Shown here: positions 1 to 8,035 of the stretch, in pieces
Layout: the number at the start of each line of letters is the position of its first letter
How positions within the stretch are numbered: position 1 is the stretch's first letter
Assembly: GCA_016124665.1 (NCBI GenBank)
Contig: WGNH01000025.1
Location: forward strand, 1 to 64,000
DNA: 64,000 bases
Direction: 5' to 3'
Source: Alphaproteobacteria bacterium
GTDB taxonomy: Bacteria; Pseudomonadota; Alphaproteobacteria; Caulobacterales; Maricaulaceae
Translations under genes and position numbers: made by a program
Notes under the pieces: generated by a model
The model's input: the letters and a program-made list of their open reading frames with translations, nothing else
Database searches by the model: none
Told to the model about the DNA's origin: nothing

Positions 1-358
1 CCTTGGCCGCCGGGGTGGCCGATTGAGCGCCGGAAGTCTCTCCCGTGGTGGGGGAGGCAGGAAGGGATGCGGCCGCAACAGCGTCACCCGCTGCAGATTG
101 AGGACCGGCCGCAAGACCGGACAGGGCAGGTGTTTGTGCCAGGGCGGTAAGAACCGGACCGGTATCGGCCGTTGTCGCCGCGCTGAAAACATTCCCGCCA
201 TTCGGCCTGGACGGGATGGCCGGAACCGGAGCGACGGGAGCGGTCTGGCCCGCCAGAAGGGCGGCAAACTCATCATCCCCGGCAGCATCGGGCGCAGCCG
301 TTCCGCCAGCGCCGCTGGCGCTTTGGGTCTGTGGCAGGATCGAAAGGATCGCGTCCAT
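1..358 (-). CDS. fliK: Flagellar hook-length control protein FliK, N-terminal part (runs off the window)
   Basis: An open frame runs leftward from an ATG at 358 to the window edge without a stop (about 119 residues). It begins MDAILSILPQTQSASGAGG and is almost entirely Ala, Pro, Thr, Gly and Ser, the low-complexity composition of the N-terminal ruler part of FliK. FliK measures hook length and switches the export apparatus from hook to filament substrates. The diagnostic C-terminal domain lies outside the window, so the name rests on composition, on a consensus sigma-54 promoter just upstream and on the divergent flgK-flgL pair. Another late flagellar Ala/Pro-rich protein is possible. Confidence 0.6.
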   Translation of the reverse strand, partial: MDAILSILPQTQSASGAGGTAAPDAAGDDEFAALLAGQTAPVAPVPAIPSRPNGGNVFSAATTADTGPVLTALAQTPALSGLAAGPQSAAGDAVAAASLPASPTTGETSGAQSATPAAK

Positions 359-420
359 GCCGTGCCTTGCTTCCCTTGATGGCTTGGGCCCCGATGGCCC
401 ATGCACCCGTCAGGGGAGTC

Positions 421-435
421 GCAAGGAGTGTGCCA
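421..435 (-). promoter_or_regulatory. Sigma-54 (-24/-12) promoter for fliK
   Basis: On the minus strand this reads TGGCACACTCCTTGC, matching the sigma-54 consensus TGGCAC-N5-TTGC with the invariant GG and GC separated by ten bases. Transcription would start near 409, giving a leader of about 50 nt before the fliK ATG at 358. Class III/IV flagellar genes of Caulobacter relatives are sigma-54 dependent. Confidence 0.8.
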
Positions 436-500
436 GTTGAGCATGGGTATAAGGTGTTGAAAAATATACAAATTAACTTTGTTGCCAATGGGGGATAGGT

Positions 501-520
501 GCCGCCCGGCAGGAATCTCC
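501..520 (+). promoter_or_regulatory. Candidate ftr (FlbD-type enhancer) site between two sigma-54 promoters
   Basis: GCCGCCCGGCAGGAATCTCC lies between the leftward (421-435) and rightward (579-593) sigma-54 promoters, roughly 65 to 80 bases from each. The core GCC(C/G)CCCGGCAG recurs at 676 and 719. It resembles the CGGC-centred ftr elements bound by the Caulobacter enhancer protein FlbD; assignment is by resemblance and position only. Confidence 0.4.
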
Positions 521-578
521 CCCTGCATGATGGCGAAATCTGCCCAGCTTGACTGCTTCGGCCAGTCCGCGCCGGAAC

Positions 579-593
579 TGGCCCCGGCATTGC
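579..593 (+). promoter_or_regulatory. Sigma-54 (-24/-12) promoter for flgK-flgL
   Basis: TGGCCCCGGCATTGC has the -24 TGGC and -12 TTGC elements with the correct GG-N10-GC spacing. The predicted start is near 605, leaving an unusually long leader of about 185 nt before flgK. No other sigma-54 match of this quality faces flgK in the 431-base gap between fliK and flgK. Confidence 0.75.
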
Positions 594-675
594 GACGTCA
601 TCCGCCAGAGACATCATTTTTGCTGTGAGGCGAATGAGCCGGAATGCTGAAAAGCAACACAAATACAAGGAATAA

Positions 676-738
676 GCCCCGGCAGGAGCAAATTGTGGGC
701 AGCGGGTCCGCGCGTTTTGCCCCGGCAGATTCTGCCCG
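676..738 (+). promoter_or_regulatory. Two further ftr-like elements in the flgK leader
   Basis: GCCCCGGCAGGAGCAAATTG (676-695) and GCCCCGGCAGATTCTGCCCG (719-738) share the GCCCCGGCAG core with the site at 501. They lie about 70 to 130 bases downstream of the predicted flgK start point. In Caulobacter, ftr enhancers are known about 100 bp either upstream or downstream of flagellar promoters, so this placement is acceptable. Confidence 0.4.
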
Positions 739-789
739 ATACCCGGCATCTTTCTACCACTTCCATCGTTTTGAAGGGGAGGCATTGCC

Positions 790-2928
790 ATGTCGCTGAG
801 CTCCATTCTCGGAAGCGCCCTGTCGGGACTTCAGGCCAGCCAGATCGGGCTGAGGTCCGCCTCCAACAACGTCGCCAATGTCAACACGCCGGGCTATGCG
901 CGCACCGAAGCGAATTTTACCACGCGCGTCATTGATGGCCGGGGTTTCGGCGTCAGCGTGACCGGCGTCGTCCGTGTCGCGGATGCCTTCCTTCAGGCCG
1001 CGTCTGTCCGCGCGTCAGCAGAACATTCAGCCGCCGAGATTATCGGCCAGTCCCTCGACCGTTTTCAATCGCAGGTCGGCACATTTGACGATCAGGGTTC
1101 TATCTTCTCGCGGCTCAATCAGGCGTTCTCGTCAATATCGTCCGCAGCGCTGGAGCCCTCGCTCACCGTTTCTCGTATGTCCGTCGCTGCGGATCTGCAA
1201 TCCTTCTTTGAAGAGGGTCGCCGCCTGAACAGCGAGTTGCGCGTATTGCGCCAGGAGGCCGATAGCCGGATTGCCTCCACCATCAACCGCGTCAATGAAC
1301 TCACGGCCGAAATCGCAAACCTCAACCGCGAGGTCCAATCCCTGACATCGGCGGCCGCCGACTCGACAGGGGCACAGAACCGCCAGGCCGAACTGGTCGA
1401 TGAGCTCGCCCAGTATCTCGACATACGGACCACAACAAATGGCGATGGCCGTGTTTTCGTCTCGACCACCGATGGCGTGGCGCTCGTGGAGAACGGTGCC
1501 GCCCTATTGCGTTATCCGCCGACAGGCTCGGGAGCCGCCGGCGTTGACTATTCGCGCATCACCATCCAGTCGCCGGGCGGAACCGGGCAGATGGATTTCA
1601 ACCCGCATATCCGGTCCGGTGAACTGGCGGCCTTCCTTGAACTCCGGGACAATGAATTGCCAGCGCTCATGGAAGAGATTGCCGAGCTGGTATCCACTGC
1701 TGCAGACGCACTCAACAAGGAACATAATGACGCCACAGCCTACCCGCCGCCAACCAGCCTGGAGGGCCGCAATACCGGTCTTCTGGGTACGGATAATCTC
1801 GGTTTCAGCGGTGCCACCACGATTGCTGTGGTGGATGACACTGGCGCAATGGTCAAGCAGATTGATGTCGACTTCGACGCAGGAACCCTGAACGTCGATG
1901 GGGGGGCCGCCACGGGCTTCGGCGGAACAACAGTCGCCGATTTCACCGCGGCGCTCAACACCGCGCTGGGGGCTGATGGCTCCGCCAGCTTTGCCGATGG
2001 CCGGATGACGGTTTCCGCGACCGGAACCGACGGTATTTCCACGCTGCAGGATTCAAATGCGCCGTCAGACCGGGGTGGCCGGGGGTTTTCGCATTTCTTC
2101 GGGCTCAACGATCTTGTTGAATCCACCCGCCCGCTGTTTTTCCAGAGCGGCGTGTCCGGTACCGATGCGCATGGCTTCACACCGGGGCAGACGCTGGATT
2201 TCCGCGTCAACAGCGCAAACGGAACGGTCGCCCAGGACATTTCGATCAGCGTCGGCGCTGGCAGCTTCAATGATCTGCTCAATCAGTTGAACGATCCGGT
2301 GGCCGGTCTCGGCCGCTATGCCACCTTCTCCATCAACGGGACCGGGGAGCTGGTCCAGACACCGGTTCCGGGTTTTGACAGCTTCGAGGTCGAGCTGGTC
2401 GGCGACAATACCCAGCGTGGAACCACCGCCATCGCTTTCAGTGATTTGTTTGGCTTGGGGCTCTCAGCGCAGGCCGGACGAACGGACCTGCCGCAGGTCG
2501 CGCCGCGTATTCGCGCCGATTCCTCGCAGCTGGCCATGGCAAAACTCGATCTCGACGGGGCACCGGCCGTGGGGGATATTGTGGTGACGTCCGGAGATGG
2601 CCGCGGCGGTCACGCCCTGCAATCGGCCCTGACCAGCCAGCGCGCCTTCTCCGCCGCCGGTGGCTTTGCGGCCAGCTCCGGCACGTTGGAAAATTTTGCT
2701 GCAAGGGTCGCCGGCGATATCGGTTCGCGGGCCGCGCGCGCTGAACGTTCGGCGCAATCTGCGGAATCCCTGAAAACCGCGGCTGATCAGAAACGCGCCG
2801 ATGTCGAAGGCGTCAGCCTCGACGAGGAACTCGCCAACATGACCATTTTCCAGCAATCCTACAACGCGTCCGCGCGGCTCCTGCAGACGGCAAAAGAGCT
2901 GACCGATACGCTGCTGAGTATCATCTAG
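790..2928 (+). CDS. flgK: Flagellar hook-associated protein 1 (FlgK)
   Basis: The 712-residue product forms the first hook-filament junction ring after export by the flagellar type III apparatus. The N-terminal D0 helix carries the family signature SNNVANVNTPGYAR at residues 27-40. The C-terminal heptad-rich helix (about 675-712) contains SLDEELANMTIFQQSYNASA, the conserved axial-protein C-terminal motif. The middle is Gly/Thr/Asp-rich beta domain, which varies in length in this family. GGGGAGG at 776-782 supports the ATG at 790. flgL follows 10 bases after the stop, so the two are certainly co-transcribed, probably from the sigma-54 promoter at 579. Confidence 0.97.
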   Translation: MSLSSILGSALSGLQASQIGLRSASNNVANVNTPGYARTEANFTTRVIDGRGFGVSVTGVVRVADAFLQAASVRASAEHSAAEIIGQSLDRFQSQVGTFDDQGSIFSRLNQAFSSISSAALEPSLTVSRMSVAADLQSFFEEGRRLNSELRVLRQEADSRIASTINRVNELTAEIANLNREVQSLTSAAADSTGAQNRQAELVDELAQYLDIRTTTNGDGRVFVSTTDGVALVENGAALLRYPPTGSGAAGVDYSRITIQSPGGTGQMDFNPHIRSGELAAFLELRDNELPALMEEIAELVSTAADALNKEHNDATAYPPPTSLEGRNTGLLGTDNLGFSGATTIAVVDDTGAMVKQIDVDFDAGTLNVDGGAATGFGGTTVADFTAALNTALGADGSASFADGRMTVSATGTDGISTLQDSNAPSDRGGRGFSHFFGLNDLVESTRPLFFQSGVSGTDAHGFTPGQTLDFRVNSANGTVAQDISISVGAGSFNDLLNQLNDPVAGLGRYATFSINGTGELVQTPVPGFDSFEVELVGDNTQRGTTAIAFSDLFGLGLSAQAGRTDLPQVAPRIRADSSQLAMAKLDLDGAPAVGDIVVTSGDGRGGHALQSALTSQRAFSAAGGFAASSGTLENFAARVAGDIGSRAARAERSAQSAESLKTAADQKRADVEGVSLDEELANMTIFQQSYNASARLLQTAKELTDTLLSII

Positions 2929-2938
2929 GAGAGGTGAG

Positions 2939-3853
2939 ATGACCCGCATCGCAACATCCGCCGCGGCCCAGACCGCGCTCTTGGATCTGATGAGAGCGCA
3001 GCGCAATGTCTTCGAAAGCCAGCAGCAACTGGCGACCGGAAAACTCAATCCCGACCTTAAAGGCGCAGGCCACCGTGCCGAATCCATTTCCGCCGCTTAT
3101 GGCGCGCGGGACCGTGCGGAATCCTACAAATTCTCCGCTGAACGCGTGGGAAGCCGGATGGAAGTGACGGCCCTTGCCCTCGACAAGCTGTCGGAGTCGG
3201 CCAGCGATCTGCGGGTGGCGATGACCACGATTGATGGCACGCACATCATGAACCAGGCGCGCGAAGCCTTCGAAAAGGCGCGCAGCGCGCTGTCGACACA
3301 ATATGCCGGCGGATATGTCTTCGGCGGCACACGCACGGACACAAACCCGATTGCGGCAGAAACGCTTGCCGATCTGGTCGCCGCACCCACCGCGGCGGAC
3401 GTCTTTGTCAATTCCGGCCGCCGCCCGGTGGCGAAGCTGGATGATCAGGTGACGATGGAGGTCGGCCTGCTGGCTGACGAGGTCGGAACGGACCTCATGG
3501 CCGCGTTCAAACGCCTGGCCGAATTCGATGCCGGCCCGGATGGACCGCTTGACGGGCCGCTGACCGATGCCCAGCAGACCTATCTGCAGGGCGAAATTGC
3601 CAATGTGTTGTCCGCGTTTGACCGGATCAGCGACAGGGTCGGCGAAAACGGGGCCCAGCAATCGCGTGTCGAGAACATGGTGCGGAGCCAGGGCCAGAAA
3701 GCGGATTATCTGAACAGCCTGATCGGCGATCTGGAAGATGCTGACATGGCCGCCGCCGCGACCCGTTTCCAGCAGGCCCAGACGGCGGTTGATGTCTCGG
3801 CGCGGACCTTCTCGGTCCTCAGCCAGGTCTCGCTATTGCCGTTCTTGCGATAA
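2939..3853 (+). CDS. flgL: Flagellar hook-associated protein 3 (FlgL)
   Basis: The 304-residue flagellin-like junction protein adapts the FlgK ring to the filament. The N-terminus MTRIATSAAAQTALLDLMRA followed by QQQLATGKLNPDL is the FlgL/flagellin D0-D1 start. The C-terminal helix (about 260-300) ends in RTFSVLSQVSLLPFLR. Residues 120-135 read GGYVFGGTRTDTNPI, the conserved FlgL turn usually seen as Y-[LIV]-F-[SG]-G. A strong GGAGAGGTGAG ribosome site overlaps the end of flgK. Confidence 0.95.
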   Translation: MTRIATSAAAQTALLDLMRAQRNVFESQQQLATGKLNPDLKGAGHRAESISAAYGARDRAESYKFSAERVGSRMEVTALALDKLSESASDLRVAMTTIDGTHIMNQAREAFEKARSALSTQYAGGYVFGGTRTDTNPIAAETLADLVAAPTAADVFVNSGRRPVAKLDDQVTMEVGLLADEVGTDLMAAFKRLAEFDAGPDGPLDGPLTDAQQTYLQGEIANVLSAFDRISDRVGENGAQQSRVENMVRSQGQKADYLNSLIGDLEDADMAAAATRFQQAQTAVDVSARTFSVLSQVSLLPFLR

Positions 3854-3877
3854 CACGCACTTTCAATCACATTAATG

Positions 3878-3896
3878 TCATTTTGCGCGAAAATGA
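3878..3896. repeat. Perfect 7-bp inverted repeat downstream of flgL
   Basis: TCATTTTGCGCGAAAATGA is a perfect 7-bp arm palindrome with a GCGCG loop, 25 bases after the flgL stop and 49 bases before the next ATG. It has no downstream T-run, so it is not a typical intrinsic terminator. It could be an operator for the next gene or a weak 3' stem. Confidence 0.35.
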
Positions 3897-3944
3897 TGCG
3901 CATTTATCCCGACATTCAGATACTGAAGACAGGGAGAATAGAAA

Positions 3945-4481
3945 ATGCGCATTTTATTATCTTGCCTATTGTTCGCTTTTGCGGGAACCGCATGGGCTCA
4001 GGACGCTGAATCCAGTTCGCATCAGGCTGCCCGCGAATTTTTCGACAACTTGGCTTATCTGGAAGGCGGCTGGCAGCTTGAGAACTTCCTGATGACAGGC
4101 CCGGGGCAGTCCACGACCAAGGAGTTTTCCGTCACCACCACACGCGTTTTTGACGGGCTGGGTCTGAATTCGCACTGGATCGACAATGAGACCGGCGACT
4201 GGATCGGCAATGTCATCACCACATTCGATCCCGCCACCCATCTCTATTCCGTTCGCTTCTTCGACGGACGCAATAATCTCTGGGTCGACTCTGATCAGAC
4301 CATCACGCTCACCGAATCCGGTTTCGAATCCACATTCTCGGGCGAGGATCAGCATGGACCCTTCGAGTCCCGCACCCGCATGGAGCGCATTTCGGATGAT
4401 CATTATCGCCAGACAATCGAGCGCCGCTATCCCGGCACGGACTGGTTTGTTACCGATTCCGTCGAGGCCCGGCGCGACTAG
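3945..4481 (+). CDS. Secreted DUF1579-like protein of unknown function
   Basis: This 178-residue protein has a clear Sec signal peptide (MRILLSCLLFAFAGTAWAQ, cleavage near residue 19). The mature part starts with FFDNLAYLEGGWQLENF and continues as regularly spaced beta strands rich in Asp, Thr and aromatics. This layout (a leading L-x-G-x-W motif, then about ten strands) fits the DUF1579/lipocalin-like beta-barrel proteins. No catalytic residues are evident. A second protein of similar design lies at 16804. It has its own ribosome site (CAGGGAG) and sits alone between flgL and mnmA. Confidence 0.6.
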   Translation: MRILLSCLLFAFAGTAWAQDAESSSHQAAREFFDNLAYLEGGWQLENFLMTGPGQSTTKEFSVTTTRVFDGLGLNSHWIDNETGDWIGNVITTFDPATHLYSVRFFDGRNNLWVDSDQTITLTESGFESTFSGEDQHGPFESRTRMERISDDHYRQTIERRYPGTDWFVTDSVEARRD

Positions 4482-4563
4482 CCCTTCCTAAACCGGCGCC
4501 TTTCGCCTATATCCGCGCTTCCTTTAACGACTGCTTCGGGCCTTGACCCCGTGGGAGACGAGT

Positions 4564-5751
4564 ATGACGACGACAATAACGCGCGCTGGCGATAGCCGCG
4601 CCGACACCCTCATCCGAGAATTCGGTCTCGATGGAGACATTTTGGGCCTGGGCGGCAAGCCGTCCGATCACCGCGTGGTCGTGGCCATGTCCGGCGGAGT
4701 GGACTCCACTGTCACCGCGACCCTCCTGCACAAGGCGGGATATGACGTGGTGGGCGTGACCCTGCAGCTTTATGATCACGGTGCAGCGATCAAGAAGAAG
4801 GGCGCGTGCTGTGCCGGCCAGGACATTTATGATGCGCGCCGCGCCGCCGAGGAAATGGGCTTTCCCCACTATGTGCTCGACTATGAAAGCCGTTTCAGGG
4901 AAGCGGTAATAGACGAGTTCGCCGATACCTACCTGGCCGGCTATACGCCCATCCCCTGCGTGCGCTGCAATGAACGCGTGAAATTTGCCGACCTCCTGAA
5001 GCAGGCCAAGCAACTCGGTGCGGCCTGTATGGCGACCGGGCATTATATCCAGCGCGTTGAAACGCCGGAGGGCCCGCAATTGCGCCGCGCTGCGGATCCC
5101 GGCAAGGATCAATCCTACTTCCTGTTCGCCACAACGGCAGAACAGCTCGATTACCTGCGCTTTCCGCTGGGCGGTCTGACCAAGGACCAGACCCGGCAAC
5201 TTGCCGAAGCCTTCGGCCTCGCGATTTTCGACAAGCCGGACAGCCAGGACATCTGCTTTGTGCCCGATGGCAATTATGCTGACATCGTCGAAAAACTGCG
5301 CCCCGGCGCCTCCGCCCCCGGCGACATCATCCACATTGATGGCCGCGTGCTGGGCCGTCATGAAGGCGTGCTGCGCTTCACCGTGGGGCAACGCCGCGGG
5401 CTGGGCATTGCCGCGGGCGATCCGCTTTACGTCGTCAGGCTGAACCCGGACGCGCGCCAGGTCATTGTCGGTCCGCGGGACGCGCTGACGGTGAAGGAAA
5501 TCAGGCTGCACGAGGTCAACTGGCTCGGCGAGGGCGGTCTTGCCGCCCAGGATGGCGCGCCGATCCTCGTCAAGGTCCGCTCCACACGCCCGCCCGTGCC
5601 CGCCGTCATGCAGATCGCGGACGGCAAGACCAGCCTGCTGCTGGATGAGGGCGAGGAAGGCGTCGCCCCCGGACAGGCGGCGGTCTTCTATTCCCCCGCC
5701 GACGCCGGGGACCGCGTGCTCGGTGGCGGCTGGATCACCGGGACGGTTTAA
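4564..5751 (+). CDS. mnmA: tRNA-specific 2-thiouridylase MnmA
   Basis: MnmA thiolates U34 of tRNA-Lys, -Glu and -Gln using sulfur relayed from IscS. The P-loop SGGVDST is at residues 43-49. The two catalytic cysteines are in [10 protein letters not shown] (Cys135) and PDSQDICFV (Cys231), and the tRNA-binding ATGHY motif lies between them. The length (395 aa) is slightly above the E. coli protein because of an N-terminal extension of about 30 residues before the P-loop. The frame is open upstream to a TTG at 4543, but GGGAGACG directly precedes the ATG at 4564, which is preferred. Confidence 0.95.
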   Translation: MTTTITRAGDSRADTLIREFGLDGDILGLGGKPSDHRVVVAMSGGVDSTVTATLLHKAGYDVVGVTLQLYDHGAAIKKKGACCAGQDIYDARRAAEEMGFPHYVLDYESRFREAVIDEFADTYLAGYTPIPCVRCNERVKFADLLKQAKQLGAACMATGHYIQRVETPEGPQLRRAADPGKDQSYFLFATTAEQLDYLRFPLGGLTKDQTRQLAEAFGLAIFDKPDSQDICFVPDGNYADIVEKLRPGASAPGDIIHIDGRVLGRHEGVLRFTVGQRRGLGIAAGDPLYVVRLNPDARQVIVGPRDALTVKEIRLHEVNWLGEGGLAAQDGAPILVKVRSTRPPVPAVMQIADGKTSLLLDEGEEGVAPGQAAVFYSPADAGDRVLGGGWITGTV

Positions 5752-5968
5752 AAGAATACCCCTAAGATTAACCCAAATGTGAAAAGCGTCATAAAAAATT
5801 ACAAAAAGACATGCAGTAGCTATAAAGCTAGGCTTTCACGTAATTTCTCGTGTCAAGAAAAAAGAAATGTCCGGAGCCATGGGATCGGTCATTGACCTGC
5901 CCTGGAATTTGAACAGCATTATTTAATCGCCAGTTCAGACCGATTCGTTTTGCTGCGAGGTCTGTCTG
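5752..5968. other. AT-rich intergenic stretch
   Basis: This is the only clearly AT-rich stretch in the window, with runs such as CATAAAAAATTACAAAAAG, in strong contrast to the GC-rich genes on both sides. It holds a short palindrome (AGCTATAAAGCT, about 5818-5829) and an 18-codon-scale ATG frame at 5867 without a good ribosome site, which I do not call. No conserved RNA fold was recognised. The composition suggests acquired DNA or an unannotated regulatory region. Confidence 0.4.
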
Positions 5969-6085
5969 ATGACGATTGAAATTCCCGGCTATGTTGTAAT
6001 CGCACTGGTGCTCATTGCACTCGGGCCACCAAAAAACCGAGAGAAAATTTGGGATTGGCTTTCGAAGCTCTTCCGGTTGGAATAG
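5969..6085 (+). CDS. Candidate 38-residue single-pass membrane peptide
   Basis: ATG at 5969 to TAG at 6083-6085 encodes 38 residues. They comprise MTIEIPGYVVIALVLIALGP, an uninterrupted hydrophobic helix, followed by a basic amphipathic tail ending KIWDWLSKLFRLE. A GAGG ribosome site lies 8 bases upstream. Composition and layout are those of small membrane peptides, including type I toxins, but no antisense RNA promoter was identified and I recognise no family. It sits in AT-rich sequence between mnmA and a convergent gene. Chance occurrence cannot be excluded without homologues. Confidence 0.4.
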   Translation: MTIEIPGYVVIALVLIALGPPKNREKIWDWLSKLFRLE

Positions 6086-6159
6086 CGAGTTGTTGATTTC
6101 GTTGGATGCCAATTTCGAGAGCGCTTCCGACAGATTGGTCTCAATCGACTATATATTGA

Positions 6160-7308
6160 TCAATCCACCAGCCGCCGCATAGCCCATTCCACCGGGCCCC
6201 GGCTGTGATAGCGCCGCCAGATCGTCGCGAAAATGACGGAGGCGATAAAGAAGGCGATGACGACACCATACAGCCAGAAGATGGATTCCATCTCCTCGGG
6301 CAGGAACCATTCAATCCCGGTCACGCCAATGAAGACATGGGCAAGATAGAGCGTCAGCGCCATCTGCCCGGCATGGATCACCGGCTGGAACAGGCTGCGC
6401 CGCCAGTCCGCTGCACAGATCATCAGCGACAGCGACAGGACGATCATGCCGGCACCGAGCCCGAACATCACATAGAGCGGGGTGGGCGGATAGGCTGACG
6501 TGCCGAACAGATCGGCGATATAGTTGAGCGCATAGCCCGGCCCCCACTCCTCGACCGGCACCAGCTTGATATAATTGAGATCCAGCGCCACGAACTTGAT
6601 CGCCTTGGCCAGCGCGATCAGCGCCACCCCGCCAGTCAGCAGCCGCCAGTGATTGGCCGGTTTGTGCAGGTCAATCCGTCCCACCGCCATGCCGGCCAGG
6701 AAATAGGCGAACCACGGGAAGACCGGATGATGTCCGGTGAAGAAGACGTCCCGGACCGCCACCAGCGGATTGTGGAAGCTCGGACTTTCCCAGTAATCCC
6801 AGCCCAGTAGCGGCGGGAAGGCGAGATATTCCGCCACGAAGAGCAGCGGTGTGATGATGGCAAAAACGATCAGCCAGCGTGTGCTGAACGTGAAAAGCAG
6901 CGCCGCCAGTGCCAGATAGACCCCGTAGAAATGCAGGATGTCATACGGCCATTGCGCCCGGAAGGAGACGCCCAAGATGAAGAGGAAGATGCCGCGCTTG
7001 AGGAGCGACAGGCGCGCCGCCCGCCGGTCGTCCAGGCTGCGGGTCCGCCGCCAGCGCGCTGTCAGCAGCGCAGTGCCCACACCCGCGACGAAAACGAAGG
7101 TCGCCGCGGCCCGCCCGGAAAACAGGCTGGCCAGCTGGGTCGCCCAGGCCGGGTCGGTATCGGCATTGTTTATGTAGATGTGAAAATTCACCATCATCAT
7201 GCCGAGAAAGGCGATGGCGCGGGCAAAATCGATGCCTTCCAGCCTTGCGGCGGACGGAGCGGTAATTTCCGAGAGGGACGGGTCGGAGACGATCGTGGTC
7301 GTGGCCAT
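6160..7308 (-). CDS. Polytopic membrane protein, DUF418/acyltransferase-like
   Basis: The 382-residue protein has about ten hydrophobic segments. After a polar N-terminus it begins ARLEGIDFARAIAFLGMMMV, the conserved R-[IL]-x-x-[IL]-D-x-[AL]-R start of the DUF418/DUF1624 (heparan-alpha-glucosaminide acetyltransferase-like) group. Near the C-terminus it has GQMALTLYLAHVFIG, the family's G-[RK]-x-x-L-T-x-Y-L-x-x-[HS] motif. A role in transmembrane acyl transfer to envelope carbohydrates is inferred, not shown. Its ATG overlaps the stop of the upstream Tat-exported repeat gene (TAATG), so translation is coupled. Confidence 0.7.
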   Translation of the reverse strand: MATTTIVSDPSLSEITAPSAARLEGIDFARAIAFLGMMMVNFHIYINNADTDPAWATQLASLFSGRAAATFVFVAGVGTALLTARWRRTRSLDDRRAARLSLLKRGIFLFILGVSFRAQWPYDILHFYGVYLALAALLFTFSTRWLIVFAIITPLLFVAEYLAFPPLLGWDYWESPSFHNPLVAVRDVFFTGHHPVFPWFAYFLAGMAVGRIDLHKPANHWRLLTGGVALIALAKAIKFVALDLNYIKLVPVEEWGPGYALNYIADLFGTSAYPPTPLYVMFGLGAGMIVLSLSLMICAADWRRSLFQPVIHAGQMALTLYLAHVFIGVTGIEWFLPEEMESIFWLYGVVIAFFIASVIFATIWRRYHSRGPVEWAMRRLVD

Positions 7309-7829
7309 TACCGGTCTCCGTCCGTTTGGGGTTCGGCCTCCGGGCAGGGACGGCTGGACGCCGCTCTGATCCGGTCACCGCCCTGTCCGCGCCCGATCGG
7401 ATCCGAGCCGAACCCGGTATCGGTATCTGTCACCCGGACCGGCCCCCGGCCTTCACCTGCCGGGTCGGCATGGGCACCGCGATCCCGGTCCGTAAAGCTG
7501 CGCGGTCCGCGGCCATAACCGGCGCGGTCGGCGCTTTCACCGCTATCCTCATCGGTCACGCCTGTGCCTTGCCCGTACCCGGCCCGGTCGGCCGTTTCAC
7601 CGCTATCGCTGTCGGTAATGCCCGTGCCGCGGCCATTGCCGACAGGATCCGCTTCTGAACCGCCATCTGAGTCGGTCACGCCCGAGCGGCAGGCGGCATA
7701 TTCCGCGTTCCAGCTGCCATGCTGGGCGTGGGCACCGTTGATGATCGACGTGGCACCTGACAGGGCCGCGCCACCCACGACCGTGCGCAGGAATGATCGC
7801 CGGCTCGGCCGGCCTTTATGTCTGGACAT
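7308..7829 (-). CDS. Tat-exported protein with five DSD-type tandem repeats
   Basis: The 173-residue protein starts with a twin-arginine signal (SRRSFLR at about 9-15, hydrophobic stretch, AHA cleavage near 35). Residues about 49-150 are five repeats of 20-21 residues with consensus VTDSDSGExADRAGYGRG. The D-x-D-x-G spacing recalls calcium-binding loops, but that is inference; no known enzymatic domain is present. The remaining C-terminus is short and polar. Tat export suggests a product folded or metal-loaded before export. It is the first gene of a two-gene unit with the DUF418-like membrane protein (1-base stop/start overlap). Confidence 0.6.
   Translation of the reverse strand: MSRHKGRPSRRSFLRTVVGGAALSGATSIINGAHAQHGSWNAEYAACRSGVTDSDGGSEADPVGNGRGTGITDSDSGETADRAGYGQGTGVTDEDSGESADRAGYGRGPRSFTDRDRGAHADPAGEGRGPVRVTDTDTGFGSDPIGRGQGGDRIRAASSRPCPEAEPQTDGDR
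7380..7685 (-). repeat. Five coding tandem repeats of about 60-63 bases
   Basis: This is the coding repeat array for the DSD motif of the preceding gene. Copies differ by many synonymous and conservative changes, so the array is old and under protein-level constraint, not a recent slippage product. Confidence 0.7.
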
Positions 7830-8035
7830 GAATTTCCCCTGATCCCGGTATGGTTTTAGCCGAGGCCGATCGTTTGGAAAAGCGGCTTAATTCCGGAGGC
7901 TTGGTAAAAATACAGCTTCGGCCTTGTGTGCGCTGCAGCAAATTCACCAGCGCCAAGGCTTGACGAAATGCGCCGTGCGCCTTTCACATGCGCGCCCAAT
8001 TCCCATATCATGCTTCCACCCAGGAGTGATTGAAC

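Noticed and set aside
5867-5926. 19-codon ATG frame upstream of the candidate small peptide
   Set aside because: It is very short, has a poor ribosome site and no hydrophobic or conserved pattern; it is indistinguishable from chance.
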